64,000 nucleotides of DNA from Pseudofrancisella aestuarii (GTDB lineage Bacteria; Pseudomonadota; Gammaproteobacteria; Francisellales; Francisellaceae), in the NCBI RefSeq assembly GCF_003574475.2, contig NZ_QLIS02000001.1, positions 558,001 through 622,000 on the forward strand. Reading direction: 5' to 3'. Positions 49,595 to 60,006 of the stretch are shown in pieces; the stretch's first letter is position 1, and every line of letters starts with the position of its first letter. A model generated the notes under the pieces. The model made no database searches and was not told the DNA's origin. It worked only from the letters and a program-made list of their open reading frames with translations. The position numbers and the translations under genes are program-made.

Positions 49595-49678
49595 TAAACT
49601 AACAATCATCCAACTTTACAAACAAACACTTCCAATAATCTAAAAATCAGCAGTAGTATTAAAAGTCGTACAAATCAA
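49595..49678. repeat. Repeat copy C, right of the zinc module
   Basis: Direct repeat of 47174-47257 between the ZIP gene and tRNA-Leu. It stops where the RTX-tail part would begin. Confidence 0.75.
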
Positions 49679-49785
49679 TGTGAGTTTCAGTAGAACTTTA
49701 TGAGACTACATAAACTGTAACTTAACGAAAACTTTGATATATAAAGGTTTGAAGAATCGTTATGAGACCTTATGAAACCATTGTT

Positions 49786-49872
49786 TGGTGCCGAAGGTGG
49801 GAATCGAACCCACACTCTGTTGCCAGAACCGGATTTTGAATCCGGCGCGTCTACCAATTCCACCACTTCGGC
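49786..49872 (-). tRNA. tRNA-Leu (anticodon CAA)
   Basis: 87 nt with encoded CCA. Acceptor GCCGAAG pairs with CTTCGGC. The anticodon stem CCGGA/TCCGG encloses loop TTCAAAA, giving anticodon CAA, which reads UUG. A long variable arm makes it class II, and the T-loop is GTTCGATTC. It is transcribed leftward after rpoA2 and serves as the apparent integration target of the island. Confidence 0.97.
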
Positions 49873-49886
49873 ATATTTTGAACTTT

Positions 49887-49915
49887 ATAATAATTGATAA
49901 TTAAATTTCAGTCAA
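49887..49915 (-). promoter_or_regulatory. Promoter of tRNA-Leu
   Basis: TTGACT (49915-49910) and TATTAT (49892-49887) with a 17-bp spacer, each one mismatch from consensus, end 14 bp before the tRNA. Confidence 0.6.
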
Positions 49916-49930
49916 TTATTAAAGCTTTTA

Positions 49931-50890
49931 TTATAGATTTTCAGGCCAATTATCTATAGATGTACCTAAAGATAATCCAAGCTCTGTTAATTTATCTTTT
50001 ATCTCATTTAATGATTTTTTACCAAAATTAGGAGCTTTTAAAAGTTCTGTTTCAGTTTTTTGAACTAACTCACCAATAAATCTTATATTAACAGCTTTTA
50101 AACAGTTAGAAGATCTAGCTGTCAAGCTAAGCTCTTCAACATGCTTCAATAACATAGGATCTAAATCTTTTGTTGGATCTTCAACAAAAATACTTTGATT
50201 AATATTCTCAACGTCAACAACACCAGAAAGTTGGTTTTGTATTTTTGTAGCAGCCTGTCTAACAGCTTCTTCAGGAGAAACAACACCATTTGTTTTCACA
50301 TCTAAATGCAGTCTATCTAAATCTGTTCTTCTTCCAACACGAGCATCTGTTACATCAAAGTCACAAAAGACTACAGGAGAAAAAGTTCCATCTAGAAGAA
50401 ATTCTCCATCTTTAAAATTTTCTTCAGTTGCTTTATAACCTGTACCTTTTTCAACTTTAGCTACTATACTAAGCTTTTTGCTTCCAAGATAATTACAGAC
50501 AAATACTTCTTTATTTAAAAGCTCAACTCCTTCAGAAGTTTCAGCTTCTCCAGAAAGAACTTCTCTCTCATCACCACTTATTGAAAAGCTAATTGTGCCA
50601 CTGTCTACATCGTTTAAAGTAACAGCTAAAGCTTTCAAGTTTAATATAATATCAGCAACACACTCTTCACAAGGAATTGTATCTTCGTAAGAAGTAACTT
50701 TACCATCATTTATTTTTATAGCAGTTATGCAAGCACCTTCTGAAGCGTATAACATAGTTTGCTTAAGAGCATATCCTAATGTATAACCAAACCCCCTCTC
50801 CAAAGCTTCAAATGAAAACTTTGTTGAATTCTCTTGATAACTATCTATAACGATATTTGTAGGGTGTAATAAATTCTCTAGAACCATCAT
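49931..50890 (-). CDS. rpoA2: DNA-directed RNA polymerase alpha subunit 2
   Basis: 319 residues with a complete N-terminal dimerisation domain, linker and C-terminal domain. It stands outside the ribosomal alpha operon, with rarA as its upstream neighbour, as for the second alpha of Francisella. The conserved E. coli segment NALRRILL, which contacts beta, reads YALKQTMLY here (41-49), so the critical second arginine is a glutamine. The CTD keeps ARSSNCLKA (the UP-element-binding arginine) and [10 protein letters not shown]. It probably pairs with a canonical alpha encoded elsewhere. The start has two adjacent ATGs with AGG just upstream. Confidence 0.93.
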   Translation of the reverse strand: MMVLENLLHPTNIVIDSYQENSTKFSFEALERGFGYTLGYALKQTMLYASEGACITAIKINDGKVTSYEDTIPCEECVADIILNLKALAVTLNDVDSGTISFSISGDEREVLSGEAETSEGVELLNKEVFVCNYLGSKKLSIVAKVEKGTGYKATEENFKDGEFLLDGTFSPVVFCDFDVTDARVGRRTDLDRLHLDVKTNGVVSPEEAVRQAATKIQNQLSGVVDVENINQSIFVEDPTKDLDPMLLKHVEELSLTARSSNCLKAVNIRFIGELVQKTETELLKAPNFGKKSLNEIKDKLTELGLSLGTSIDNWPENL

Positions 50891-50973
50891 TTAACCTAAT
50901 TTTATATTTTTATATTGACAAAAATAACACTATGCCGTGAATTATAGCATAATAAAACTTTTTTTTAACATAG

Positions 50974-52224
50974 TTAATTTGAATCAGAACTTTTTATCTT
51001 CTTAATACTATCTAACTTACTCTTTATTTTAAGCTCAAAACCGTTCACTGAAGGCTGATAAAACTCTCCATTAATATTATCCGGAAAATATTCTTGCTTA
51101 ACAAAAGAGTTAGGGTAATCATGCGGATAAAGATAATTACTATCTTTATAGTTTTTTAAATGTTTTGGTACTTCTATATTACGTGATGACTTAACCATGC
51201 TTAAAGCATCACTATAAGCCTTATAGCTAGCGTTACTCTTAGGAGCCACTGCTAGATATATTGCTGCTTGAGCTAATACCAGCCTACCTTCTGGCAAGCC
51301 TAATTTTTCATATGCATTCCAAGCATCAATTGCTATTCTTATAGCTTGTGGATCAGCATTTCCAATATCTTCAGATGCAATACAAAGCATTCTCCTTGCC
51401 ACTACCAAAGGATCAACCCCATTATCTAGCATCAAAGCCAACCAAAATATAGCCGCATCCGGATCTGTACCTCTTATTGACTTATGAAACGCTGAAAGTT
51501 GTTCATAGAATTCTTTTCCCTCTCTATGAAAATCACGTACTACATCGCCAATAGCTATATCAAATAACTTTTTATCAAAAACAATCTCATTTTTTTTATC
51601 GGAAAGTAAATACATTCTCTCAATAAGATTAATAATCTTGCGACAGTCACCATCACTAAAATTATAAAAAGAATTATATAAATCTTCTTGTATGCTTACT
51701 TTTTTAGAAGACAACTCATCATCTTTCTTTAAAACTTGATCTATTAACTCTCTAACCTCATCTTTCTTTAGCGGATAAAGCCTTACTATCAAAAGTCGAG
51801 AAACTAAAGCATCATTTAAATAATAAGTTGGATTTTCTGTAGTAGCTCCAATAAGGATTATTTTACCACTTTCTATGTATGGTAAAAGCAGATCTTGTTG
51901 AGACTTATTAAACCTATGAATCTCATCCAAGAATAAAACAAAACTATCTAACTTTTCATTTTCTGAAATCAGCTTTCTTACTTCTTTTACTCCAGAATCA
52001 ACTGCTGACAACTCAAAAAAAGCTAGCTGTTTACTTTTTGCGATTATTCTTGCTAATGTAGTCTTACCTGTACCGGGCTTCCCACATAAAACTAAAGAAA
52101 AAATGCCATCACTATTAAGCATTTTTGTAAGAATCCCATTAGGAGATAAAAGATGTTTCTGCCCTACTATTTCATTTATTGAAGTCGGTCTAATCCGCGC
52201 TGATAAAGGTATATAGTTTTTCAT
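50974..52224 (-). CDS. rarA: Replication-associated recombination protein RarA (MgsA)
   Basis: 416 residues of clamp-loader-like AAA+ ATPase. Walker A is GKPGTGKTT (48-56), Walker B LFLDEIHRF (97-105), GATTENPTYYLNDALVSR sensor region, and the C-terminal MgsA tetramerisation domain (PDAAIFWLALMLDNGVDP, then EDIGNADPQ and LPEGRLVLAQAAIYLA). It acts at stalled replication forks. It starts 4 bp inside gppA and lies 83 bp before rpoA2. Confidence 0.95.
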   Translation of the reverse strand: MKNYIPLSARIRPTSINEIVGQKHLLSPNGILTKMLNSDGIFSLVLCGKPGTGKTTLARIIAKSKQLAFFELSAVDSGVKEVRKLISENEKLDSFVLFLDEIHRFNKSQQDLLLPYIESGKIILIGATTENPTYYLNDALVSRLLIVRLYPLKKDEVRELIDQVLKKDDELSSKKVSIQEDLYNSFYNFSDGDCRKIINLIERMYLLSDKKNEIVFDKKLFDIAIGDVVRDFHREGKEFYEQLSAFHKSIRGTDPDAAIFWLALMLDNGVDPLVVARRMLCIASEDIGNADPQAIRIAIDAWNAYEKLGLPEGRLVLAQAAIYLAVAPKSNASYKAYSDALSMVKSSRNIEVPKHLKNYKDSNYLYPHDYPNSFVKQEYFPDNINGEFYQPSVNGFELKIKSKLDSIKKIKSSDSN

Positions 52225-53153
52225 GAAACCTTTTTAAATTTTTTCTTAACAATCTCATAAAGAACTCCTTCCCTAACAGCTCCTTTTGATCTTTCCATAG
52301 AAACTATTCCTAATGAATCAAAAACAGCATACAAAATTGCAACACCACCAGCTATTACATTCACCCTATCTTCTCTCAAGCCATCAAAACTAATATTTTG
52401 AACTACCTCTTTTGCTATCATCTTAGTTATAAGGTCATTTAGAAACAGCTGGTTTACAGTATCTTGTTTATTCAATGTCGAATTTATTTTTATAACAGAT
52501 TGTATAGTTCCAGAAGAACCAAGAGCAACGTCCCAGCCTATAGATTTATATTTTTTAACGATCGGCTCTATAAGCTTCTTTGTTTCTTCAACTGCTTTAA
52601 AGAAATTATCGAATGTTAATTTCCCTTCACTAAAAAAGTCATTCTGCACGCCTACACAACCAACATCAAGACTTCTTGACGCCAGTATTGAATCTCCTCT
52701 ACCAATCACTATCTCAGTAGATCCACCACCTATATCAACTATAAGTGTTTTATTTGTGGTTATAACATTATCTAAAGCTTGTCTAGCTCCCACATACACA
52801 AGCCTAGCTTCTTCTTTTCCAGATATTATTCTTATCTTAGTTCCTAAAGCCTTACTCAGTTTTTTCTTAAAAACTCGAATATTCCTTCTAGCTTTTCGTA
52901 AAGTATATGTACCTACAGCCTCTACATACTCAACTTGATAGTTTCTAATCTCTCTAGAAAAAGACTCTAGGCATGCTATAGCTCTAGCTTGAGTTTCATC
53001 ATCTATAGTTAAGTCTTTACTTAGCCCTGCTCTTAACTGTATTTTTTCTTTTTGTTTATAAATAGTGTTTACTTCACCACTATCAGAAATTTCACAAATA
53101 AGCATATGAAAACTGTTAGAGCCAAGATCAACTGTAGCTATTCGCTTAGACAT
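52221..53153 (-). CDS. Ppx/GppA phosphatase family protein (short form)
   Basis: 310 residues. An acetate/sugar kinase/Hsp70/actin fold with IATVDLGSNSFHMLICE (phosphate loop), VEAVGTYTLRKA, LIVDIGGGSTEIVIG and NVIAGGVAILYAVF. It would hydrolyse polyphosphate or pppGpp. The C-terminal HD-like domain of E. coli Ppx/GppA (about 500 residues) is missing, so substrate choice is open. Overlaps rarA by 4 bp. Confidence 0.9.
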   Translation of the reverse strand: MSKRIATVDLGSNSFHMLICEISDSGEVNTIYKQKEKIQLRAGLSKDLTIDDETQARAIACLESFSREIRNYQVEYVEAVGTYTLRKARRNIRVFKKKLSKALGTKIRIISGKEEARLVYVGARQALDNVITTNKTLIVDIGGGSTEIVIGRGDSILASRSLDVGCVGVQNDFFSEGKLTFDNFFKAVEETKKLIEPIVKKYKSIGWDVALGSSGTIQSVIKINSTLNKQDTVNQLFLNDLITKMIAKEVVQNISFDGLREDRVNVIAGGVAILYAVFDSLGIVSMERSKGAVREGVLYEIVKKKFKKVS

Positions 53154-53283
53154 TTTTTAATTTTTAAATCACGAATATAATTTAAGTAACAATGATATTA
53201 CAAAAAAGTAGCTTAAAATAGCTAAAAAATTTTATTTTAAAACATTTTTATTGTAATATGACCTTAAAGTTAGATGCTAAAAG

Positions 53284-53319
53284 TGTTCAGTCGACTTGCA
53301 TTTGATAATGAACTGAACA
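53284..53319. promoter_or_regulatory. Inverted repeat between gppA and trxA
   Basis: TGTTCAGT and ACTGAACA are perfect 8-bp arms separated by 20 bp, 83 bp upstream of trxA. No U-tract follows, so it is not a clear terminator; it could be an operator or a leader hairpin for the trxA-rho transcript. Confidence 0.3.
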
Positions 53320-53401
53320 ATCAAACTTATATATAAAAAACTTTATTTCTAAAATTTTAAAAATATATACCAAAGAATTATAAAATAAGGAAAATTAAAA
53401 T

Positions 53402-53725
53402 ATGTCAAAATGTGTAGATATTTCTGATGATCAATTCATAAGTGAAGTTATTGAAAGCAAAACTCCTGTGTTATTAGACTTTTGGGCTCCTTGGTGTGGA
53501 CCATGCAAAATGATTGCTCCAATATTAGATCAAGTTGCTGCTCATTATGGTGATAAAGTAAAAATCTGCAAACTTAACATAGATGAGAATGAAGAAACTG
53601 CTATGAAGTTTGGCGTTCGTGGAGTGCCAACTTTAATGCTTTTTAAAAATGGGGAAAATGCTGAAACAAAAGTAGGCGTTGTTCAAAAAACTCAATTAAT
53701 CGCTATGATCGATAAGTATCTATAG
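53402..53725 (+). CDS. trxA: Thioredoxin
   Basis: 107 residues, single thioredoxin fold with the redox site WCGPC (31-35), preceded by PVLLDFWAP, and the cis-proline in [11 protein letters not shown] general cytoplasmic disulfide reductant. Followed after 38 bp by rho, as in many gammaproteobacteria. ATG with AAGGAAAATTAAAAT upstream (AAGGA ribosome-binding site). Confidence 0.97.
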   Translation: MSKCVDISDDQFISEVIESKTPVLLDFWAPWCGPCKMIAPILDQVAAHYGDKVKICKLNIDENEETAMKFGVRGVPTLMLFKNGENAETKVGVVQKTQLIAMIDKYL

Positions 53726-53763
53726 TCTTTCATCAAATATTTTCTACTACTAGAGAACAAGCA

Positions 53764-55026
53764 ATGAATCTTAATGAATTAAAGTACAAGTCTGTTAACG
53801 AACTTATGGAAATTGCTCAAGGTCTTGATCTTGAATCACTTAGAGCAAGAAAACAAGAATTAATATTTTCTATACTTAAGCACTATGCTGATAATGGTGA
53901 AGATATCTACGGTGAAGGTATATTAGAAGTCTTACAAGATGGCTATGGATTTCTTAGATCATCTGATAGTTCATACTTTGCTAGCCCCGATGATATTTAT
54001 GTCTCACCTGCTTTTATCAGAAAATTAAACTTAAGAACTGGTGACAGCATTGTTGGTAAAATTCGCCCTCCAAGAGATAGTGAAAAATATTTCGCAGTTA
54101 AACACATTGATAGCGTTAACTTTGATTCTCCAGAACAAGCTAGAAAGAAAATTTTATTTGAAAACCTAACTCCTGAATATGCTAAAGAAAGATTAAAGAT
54201 GGAAATAGGTAATGGCTCTAGTGAAGACATCACTGCACGAGTTATAGACTTAGCAGCACCTTTTGGTAAAGGTCAACGTGGACTTATTGTTGCTCCACCA
54301 AAGACTGGTAAAACTATTATGATGCAAAATATTGCAACATCAATTGCTAAAAACCATCCTGAATGTAACTTAATCATGCTACTTATCGATGAGCGTCCAG
54401 AGGAAGTTACAGAGATGCAACGTTCAGTACGTGGTGAAGTTGTAGCATCAACATTTGATGAACCCGCAGCTAGACACGTTCAGTTGGCAGAGATCGTAAT
54501 TGAAAAAGCAAAAAGACTAGTTGAGCATAAACAAGATGTTGTTATTCTGCTAGACTCAATCACAAGATTAGCTCGTGCATACAATACTGTATCACCTGCT
54601 TCTGGTAGAGTACTTTCTGGTGGTGTGGAAGCAAATGCTTTACAAAAACCAAAAAGATTCTTTGGTGCGGCAAGAAATACTGCTGAAGGTGGTAGTTTAA
54701 CAATCATTGCTACAGCCCTTGTTGAAACTGGCTCTAAAATGGATGAGGTTATCTTTGAGGAGTTCAAAGGTACTGGTAACATGGAACTTCATCTTGATCG
54801 TAAAATTGCTGAACGTCGTGTTTATCCTGCTATTAGCTTTGATAGATCTGGTACTCGTAGAGAAGAGTTACTTACAACTCAAGATGAATTACAAAAACTT
54901 TGGATTCTACGTAAGATTCTTGGTGGCATGGAAGATGTGCAAGCTATGGAATTCTTAACAGAAAAAATGAAATCTTCTTTAACTAATGAAGAATTTTTTG
55001 AAATCATGAAAAGAGGCGCTATCTAA
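53764..55026 (+). CDS. rho: Transcription termination factor Rho
   Basis: 420 residues. An N-terminal RNA-binding cold-shock-like domain ([20 protein letters not shown]) is followed by the hexameric ATPase with P-loop APPKTGKT (about 178-185), [28 protein letters not shown] and the R-loop region [20 protein letters not shown]. No insertions. Downstream ubiD starts 6 bp later. Confidence 0.98.
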   Translation: MNLNELKYKSVNELMEIAQGLDLESLRARKQELIFSILKHYADNGEDIYGEGILEVLQDGYGFLRSSDSSYFASPDDIYVSPAFIRKLNLRTGDSIVGKIRPPRDSEKYFAVKHIDSVNFDSPEQARKKILFENLTPEYAKERLKMEIGNGSSEDITARVIDLAAPFGKGQRGLIVAPPKTGKTIMMQNIATSIAKNHPECNLIMLLIDERPEEVTEMQRSVRGEVVASTFDEPAARHVQLAEIVIEKAKRLVEHKQDVVILLDSITRLARAYNTVSPASGRVLSGGVEANALQKPKRFFGAARNTAEGGSLTIIATALVETGSKMDEVIFEEFKGTGNMELHLDRKIAERRVYPAISFDRSGTRREELLTTQDELQKLWILRKILGGMEDVQAMEFLTEKMKSSLTNEEFFEIMKRGAI

Positions 55027-55032
55027 AATAAA

Positions 55033-56505
55033 ATGAAATCTTTTAAAGATCTAAGAGAATTTATTACATATCTTGAAGAGAATAATCATCTAAAGAAAAT
55101 ATCTCAAAAAATATCTCCCTTCTTAGAAATGACTGAAATCTCAGATCGTGTCCTAAGAAGCAAAGGTCCCGCCTTACTATTTACAAATCCTGATCATCGC
55201 TCAAACATTCCTGTATTGACAAACCTTTTTGGAACTCCTGAAAGAATTGCTATTGCTTTAGGCTTGGATAGTGTTGATGAATTAAAGGAGCTTGGGGAGC
55301 TTTTAGCATATCTAAAAGAACCTGAACCACCTAAAGGCTTTAAAGATGCTATAGATAAATTCCCTATCTTCAAACAAGTTCTCAACATGTCTCCGAAAGT
55401 AGTAAAGAATCCAGTTTGCCAAGAGGTTGTGATTGATAAAGATAATATAAATCTTCATAGTCTCCCAATTCAAGTTTGCTGGCCTAAGGATGTTGCTCCG
55501 CTAATAACATGGGGACTAGTTATAACTAACAGCTTAAGAAAGGAAAGACTAAACCTAGGTATATACAGACTTCAACTTTTAGGTAAAAATAAACTTATCA
55601 TGAGATGGTTACATCATCGTGGCGGAGCCCTAGATTATCAAGCATGGTGTAAAAATCATGGAGATAAGCCCTTTCCTGTAGCTGTAGCTATTGGTGCTGA
55701 CCCAGCAACTACTTTAGCTGCGGTAACACCTATTCCAGATACTTTATCTGAATATGCTTTTGCGGGACTATTAAAAAAACAAAAGGCAGAAGTTGCAAAT
55801 GCTCTTACTAGCGACCTACTAGTACCTGCTAATACAGAAATAGTGCTAGAAGGATTCATATATCCTAATGAAACCGCACCTGAAGGTCCTTATGGTGATC
55901 ATACAGGATACTATAACGAAGTTGAGGAATTTCCTGTTTTTACAGTTGAAAAAATAACTCACCGTAAAAATCCTATTTATCATAGCACATACACAGGTAG
56001 ACCTCCTGATGAACCTGCTATATTAGGCGTATCATTTAATGAAATTTTTACTCCAATTATTCGTAAACAATTCTCTGAGATTATAGATTTCTATCTACCT
56101 CCGGAAGGTTGCTCTTACCGTATGGCTATTGTTAGTATTAAAAAACAATATCCTGGACATGCAAAACGAGTCATGATGGGAGTTTGGTCATATTTGCGTC
56201 AATTTATGTACACTAAATTTGTTATCATCGTAGATGATGATATAAATGTACGTAGCTGGGAAGATGTTATATGGGCTATAACCACACGCATGGATCCAAC
56301 CCGTGACACTACTCTAATCGATAACACTCCTATAGATTATTTAGATTTTGCTTCTCCAATATCTGGCTTAGGCTCAAAAATGGGACTAGATGCAACAAAT
56401 AAAATGCCAGGAGAAACTTCTAGAGAGTGGGGAGAAAAAATCGAAATGTCTGAAGAAGTTAAAAAGAAAATCGATGAAATCTGGGAAAGCCTAAAACTCA
56501 ACTAA
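55033..56505 (+). CDS. ubiD: 3-octaprenyl-4-hydroxybenzoate decarboxylase
   Basis: 490 residues, prenylated-FMN-dependent decarboxylase of ubiquinone synthesis. Typical segments are [13 protein letters not shown] at the start, [39 protein letters not shown] with the catalytic Glu/Arg neighbourhood, and [14 protein letters not shown] near the C-terminus. It needs UbiX, which is not in the window. It is part of the trxA-rho-ubiD run. Confidence 0.96.
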   Translation: MKSFKDLREFITYLEENNHLKKISQKISPFLEMTEISDRVLRSKGPALLFTNPDHRSNIPVLTNLFGTPERIAIALGLDSVDELKELGELLAYLKEPEPPKGFKDAIDKFPIFKQVLNMSPKVVKNPVCQEVVIDKDNINLHSLPIQVCWPKDVAPLITWGLVITNSLRKERLNLGIYRLQLLGKNKLIMRWLHHRGGALDYQAWCKNHGDKPFPVAVAIGADPATTLAAVTPIPDTLSEYAFAGLLKKQKAEVANALTSDLLVPANTEIVLEGFIYPNETAPEGPYGDHTGYYNEVEEFPVFTVEKITHRKNPIYHSTYTGRPPDEPAILGVSFNEIFTPIIRKQFSEIIDFYLPPEGCSYRMAIVSIKKQYPGHAKRVMMGVWSYLRQFMYTKFVIIVDDDINVRSWEDVIWAITTRMDPTRDTTLIDNTPIDYLDFASPISGLGSKMGLDATNKMPGETSREWGEKIEMSEEVKKKIDEIWESLKLN

Positions 56506-56525
56506 AGTATAATAGAGATTTAATA

Positions 56526-57437
56526 ATGAAAACAAATTCAAATAAGCACTTTATCTCTATATTTTTATTGCTTCTTCTTGGTACTATTTGGGGATCTGGC
56601 TACACTATTGCTAGATTTTGTATGACTCACGGAGTTCATCCACTTGGATATAGCTTTTGGCAATCATTAGGACCAATGATTGCTTTATTAGTTATAGTAA
56701 TTGTGGCAAAAATTCCTTTTTCTATTAAGCCTAAATACATTCACTACTATTTAGCCTGTGGAATACTAGGAATTGTCATTCCAAATACTATTATGTATTT
56801 TTGTGCTCAACATATTCCTTCTGGCTTATTAACTGTATTAATTAATACTGTGCCAATTATAATTTTCCCACTAAGCATTTTATTTTATTTAGAAAAATTT
56901 GATTTAAAGAGATTTATCCTTGTGCTAATTGGTTTTATCGGAATTTTATTTACTATACTAAGTAATTTAAATCTTCCAGAGATAAATAACATCCCTTGGA
57001 CAATTATTGCTTTAGTAGCACCTTTCTCATTTGCTTTATGTGCTGTATGGATTGCTGCATTTAGACCATTACCTAGTAATTTTCTAAGCCTCTCTTTAGG
57101 AATGCTTACAACATCAACTATTATACTTATACCTATTACATTAAGTTTAGGCCACTTTCACCCTATTAGTTTTCCATTAAATATAAACGACTGGTTAATC
57201 TTATTAGAAATAATATTATCAAGTATTGGCTATGTGATTCTTTTTATATTAATCAAAATTGCAGGACCTATCTACTATTCGCTAGTAGGTGGAGTTGCTT
57301 CTGCAATAGGATTGATGTGGGGAAGAATATTCTATGATGAAAACTTAAACACAAACTCATGGATAGGTGTTAGTTTAATATTAATCACCATAATATCTTT
57401 AACGATACTATTAAAAAGAAAATATAAAGTTGAATAA
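56526..57437 (+). CDS. DMT/EamA-family transporter
   Basis: 303 residues with ten predicted membrane helices in two EamA repeats. The first opens LLLLGTIWGSGYTIARFCM and the second is signalled by FSFALCAVWIAAFRPLP and GPIYYSLVGGVASAIGLMWG. Probably an exporter of amino acids or other small metabolites. It follows ubiD after 20 bp and converges on fba with a 22-bp gap and no evident terminator. Confidence 0.88.
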   Translation: MKTNSNKHFISIFLLLLLGTIWGSGYTIARFCMTHGVHPLGYSFWQSLGPMIALLVIVIVAKIPFSIKPKYIHYYLACGILGIVIPNTIMYFCAQHIPSGLLTVLINTVPIIIFPLSILFYLEKFDLKRFILVLIGFIGILFTILSNLNLPEINNIPWTIIALVAPFSFALCAVWIAAFRPLPSNFLSLSLGMLTTSTIILIPITLSLGHFHPISFPLNINDWLILLEIILSSIGYVILFILIKIAGPIYYSLVGGVASAIGLMWGRIFYDENLNTNSWIGVSLILITIISLTILLKRKYKVE

Positions 57438-57459
57438 AACTTAAAAAGAATTTGAAAGA

Positions 57460-58524
57460 TTATTTTATTTGAGGATCTAGCTCACCAGTCTCATATCTTT
57501 GAAACATTTTTTCTAAAGAAATTGGTTTAATTTTAGATGCTTGACCTGCTGAACCAAATGCAATATATCTAGCTTCGCATATTTCACTCATCGCTTTTTT
57601 AGATACTGCAAGATATTTTCTTGGATCAAACTCTGCTGGGTTTTCTGCTAAAAACCTTCTTATAGCACCTGTTGCCGCCATTCTTAAATCAGTGTCTATA
57701 TTAACTTTTCTTACACCATACTTAATTGCTTCAACAATCTCTTCAACTGGTACACCATAAGTTTCACCCATATTCCCACCATAAGTGTTAATAACTTCTA
57801 ACCAATCTTGAGGAACAGATGAAGAACCATGCATTACTAAATGAGTGTTTGGAATTCTTGCATGAATTTCTTTTACTCTTTTAATTGATAAAACATCTCC
57901 AGTAGGTGGCTTAGTAAACTTATAAGCGCCATGACTTGTTCCTATAGCAATAGCTAAAGCATCTACTTTAGTTTTTCTTACAAAGTCAGCTGCTTCTTCA
58001 GGGTCAGTTAAAAGTTGTTCTTTAGATAAAGTTCCTTCAGCGCCAATTCCATCTTCCTCACCCGCTTGTCCAGTTTCTAAAGAACCTAAACAACCAAGTT
58101 CCCCTTCAACTGACACTCCACAAGCATGGGCCATTTCTGCTGCTCTTTTTGTTACTTCAACATTATATTCATAGCTAGCCGGAGTTTTTCCATCACTCAT
58201 TAGAGATCCGTCCATCATCACAGATGAAAATCCTAATTGAATAGATCTTTGACAAACATCAGGAGATGTACCGTGATCTTGGTGCATACATACCGGAATA
58301 TGTGGATACTCTTCCACTGCTGCCTCAATCAAATGCTTAATAAAAGGTGCACCAGCATATTTTCTCGCACCAGCTGAACCTTGTAAAATCACTGGTGAAT
58401 TAACTTTATCAGCTGCTTCCATAACTGCTCTAACCTGCTCAAGGTTATTCACATTAAACGCAGGTATTCCGTAATTGTTCTCTGCAGCATGATCTAGCAA
58501 CTGCCTTAATGAAACTAAAGCCAT
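57460..58524 (-). CDS. fba: Fructose-bisphosphate aldolase class II
   Basis: 354 residues, zinc-dependent. The Zn ligand region is [10 protein letters not shown] (79-88), the metal/monovalent loop [11 protein letters not shown] is near 193, and VMHGSSSVP near 231. It reversibly cleaves fructose-1,6-bisphosphate. The last gene of the tktA-gapA-pgk-pyk-fba operon. Confidence 0.97.
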   Translation of the reverse strand: MALVSLRQLLDHAAENNYGIPAFNVNNLEQVRAVMEAADKVNSPVILQGSAGARKYAGAPFIKHLIEAAVEEYPHIPVCMHQDHGTSPDVCQRSIQLGFSSVMMDGSLMSDGKTPASYEYNVEVTKRAAEMAHACGVSVEGELGCLGSLETGQAGEEDGIGAEGTLSKEQLLTDPEEAADFVRKTKVDALAIAIGTSHGAYKFTKPPTGDVLSIKRVKEIHARIPNTHLVMHGSSSVPQDWLEVINTYGGNMGETYGVPVEEIVEAIKYGVRKVNIDTDLRMAATGAIRRFLAENPAEFDPRKYLAVSKKAMSEICEARYIAFGSAGQASKIKPISLEKMFQRYETGELDPQIK

Positions 58525-58543
58525 CTTACTCTCCTTTAATATT

Positions 58544-59980
58544 TTATTTAACGTGTCCAGCTATTATTACTTTAATTTTGTTAGTGCTTCCATGCACTCC
58601 CATACTATCACCACTTGTTAATACTACAGGATCTCCATCTGCTATCAAATTTCTTTTTTCAAGTTCCATGCAAGCACATCTGTTAACGTATAGTTTAGAC
58701 ATTCTTGTGGAATCAAAAAATATTGGAATAACTCCTCTATACAAAGTCATTGCTCCAAGAGTCGGTGCATTTCTTGAAAGTGCATAAATTGGTAAGTCAG
58801 AGTTCAACCTAGACATCCATCTTGAAGTATTTCCACCTTCAGTTAAAACTAACAAAGCTTTAGCTGAAATATCATTTGCAATATGTACAGCCGATACAGA
58901 AACTGCATGATCAATACGATTATATTCTGCCACCCTATTCTTCTTAACAATATGTGTCCACTGACTATGTTCAGCAGCATCACAAATCCTTGCCATAGAT
59001 TCTACAGTTTCAACAGGGTATTGACCTGCCGCTGTCTCTGCAGAAAGCATTACTGCATCAGTTCCATCAAAAACAGCATTTGCAACGTCAGAAGCTTCGG
59101 CTCTTGTTGGTGATGAGTTCTCTATCATAGACTCCATCATTTGAGTTGCTGTAATAGATGCTTTTTCATTCTGCCTTGCTTTACTAATAATCATTTTTTG
59201 TATAGCAGGTACATTTTCATCACCTATTTCCACAGCAAGATCGCCTCTAGCAACCATTACTAAATCTGTAGCTTGAATAATACCTTTAAGGTTCTCTTTT
59301 TCTACAGCTTCAGCTCTTTCAATTTTTGCTACTAATGCAGGTTTCCATCCAGCATCATTAATAAGCTGTCTAGCATATCTAATATCATCACCATCTCTAA
59401 CAAATGAAACAGCTAGAAAATCTACTTGAAGCATAGCTGCAAGTTTAATATCTTCCTTATCTTTATCAGTCAAAGCGGGTGCTGTTAATCCACCACCCTT
59501 TTTATTGATACCTTTATTATTTGAAACTTTTCCACCGATAACTACTTTACAATGAACTTTTTTATTCTCAACTGTAGTTACTTCTAAAACAATTTTTCCA
59601 TCATCAACAAGCAATATATCTTTTGGTTGAACGTCATCAACTAATTCTTTATAGTCTATTGAAACGGCTTTTTCATCACCCTCATTAACTCCTAAATTAG
59701 CATCTAAAGTAAAAGTCTGTCCTTTTTTTATAATCACAGAACCATCTTTAAACTTAGACAATCTAATTTTAGGCCCTTGCAAATCTCCTAAAATACCAAC
59801 GTAAGTATCTAGTTCTTTTGCTAATTCTCTAACTAGTTCAACTCGTTTTCTATGCTCCTCTGGTGTACCATGAGAAAAGTTACATCTCACTGCATTAACA
59901 CCAGCCTCTATCATAGCCTTGAGAACTTCTCTTGACTCACTCGCCGGACCCAAAGTCGCTAATATTTTAGTTCGTCTCAT
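58544..59980 (-). CDS. pyk: Pyruvate kinase
   Basis: 478 residues. The active-site signature is in [12 protein letters not shown], followed by [15 protein letters not shown] and [12 protein letters not shown]. It makes pyruvate and ATP from phosphoenolpyruvate. In the glycolytic operon 26 bp after pgk, with fba 19 bp later. Confidence 0.97.
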   Translation of the reverse strand: MRRTKILATLGPASESREVLKAMIEAGVNAVRCNFSHGTPEEHRKRVELVRELAKELDTYVGILGDLQGPKIRLSKFKDGSVIIKKGQTFTLDANLGVNEGDEKAVSIDYKELVDDVQPKDILLVDDGKIVLEVTTVENKKVHCKVVIGGKVSNNKGINKKGGGLTAPALTDKDKEDIKLAAMLQVDFLAVSFVRDGDDIRYARQLINDAGWKPALVAKIERAEAVEKENLKGIIQATDLVMVARGDLAVEIGDENVPAIQKMIISKARQNEKASITATQMMESMIENSSPTRAEASDVANAVFDGTDAVMLSAETAAGQYPVETVESMARICDAAEHSQWTHIVKKNRVAEYNRIDHAVSVSAVHIANDISAKALLVLTEGGNTSRWMSRLNSDLPIYALSRNAPTLGAMTLYRGVIPIFFDSTRMSKLYVNRCACMELEKRNLIADGDPVVLTSGDSMGVHGSTNKIKVIIAGHVK

Positions 59981-60006
59981 ACTAGAAAACCTCTTTTGTT
60001 ATAAAA

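Larger units (their letters stand above)
45214..49802. mobile_element. Probable decayed genomic island at tRNA-Leu
   Basis: About 4.6 kb delimited by the 17-bp tRNA-Leu repeat. Contents are mostly broken: an RTX C-terminus, an interrupted small ORF, a HlyD C-terminus, a secreted-protein tail, repeated non-coding segments, and an intact zinc gene pair. No integrase gene remains, so it cannot be mobile by itself. The boundaries are inferred from the repeat alone. Confidence 0.5.

Noticed and set aside
45214-49802. Active prophage or integrative element at tRNA-Leu
   Set aside because: No integrase, excisionase, replication or structural genes are present; only remnants, repeats and the zinc genes.
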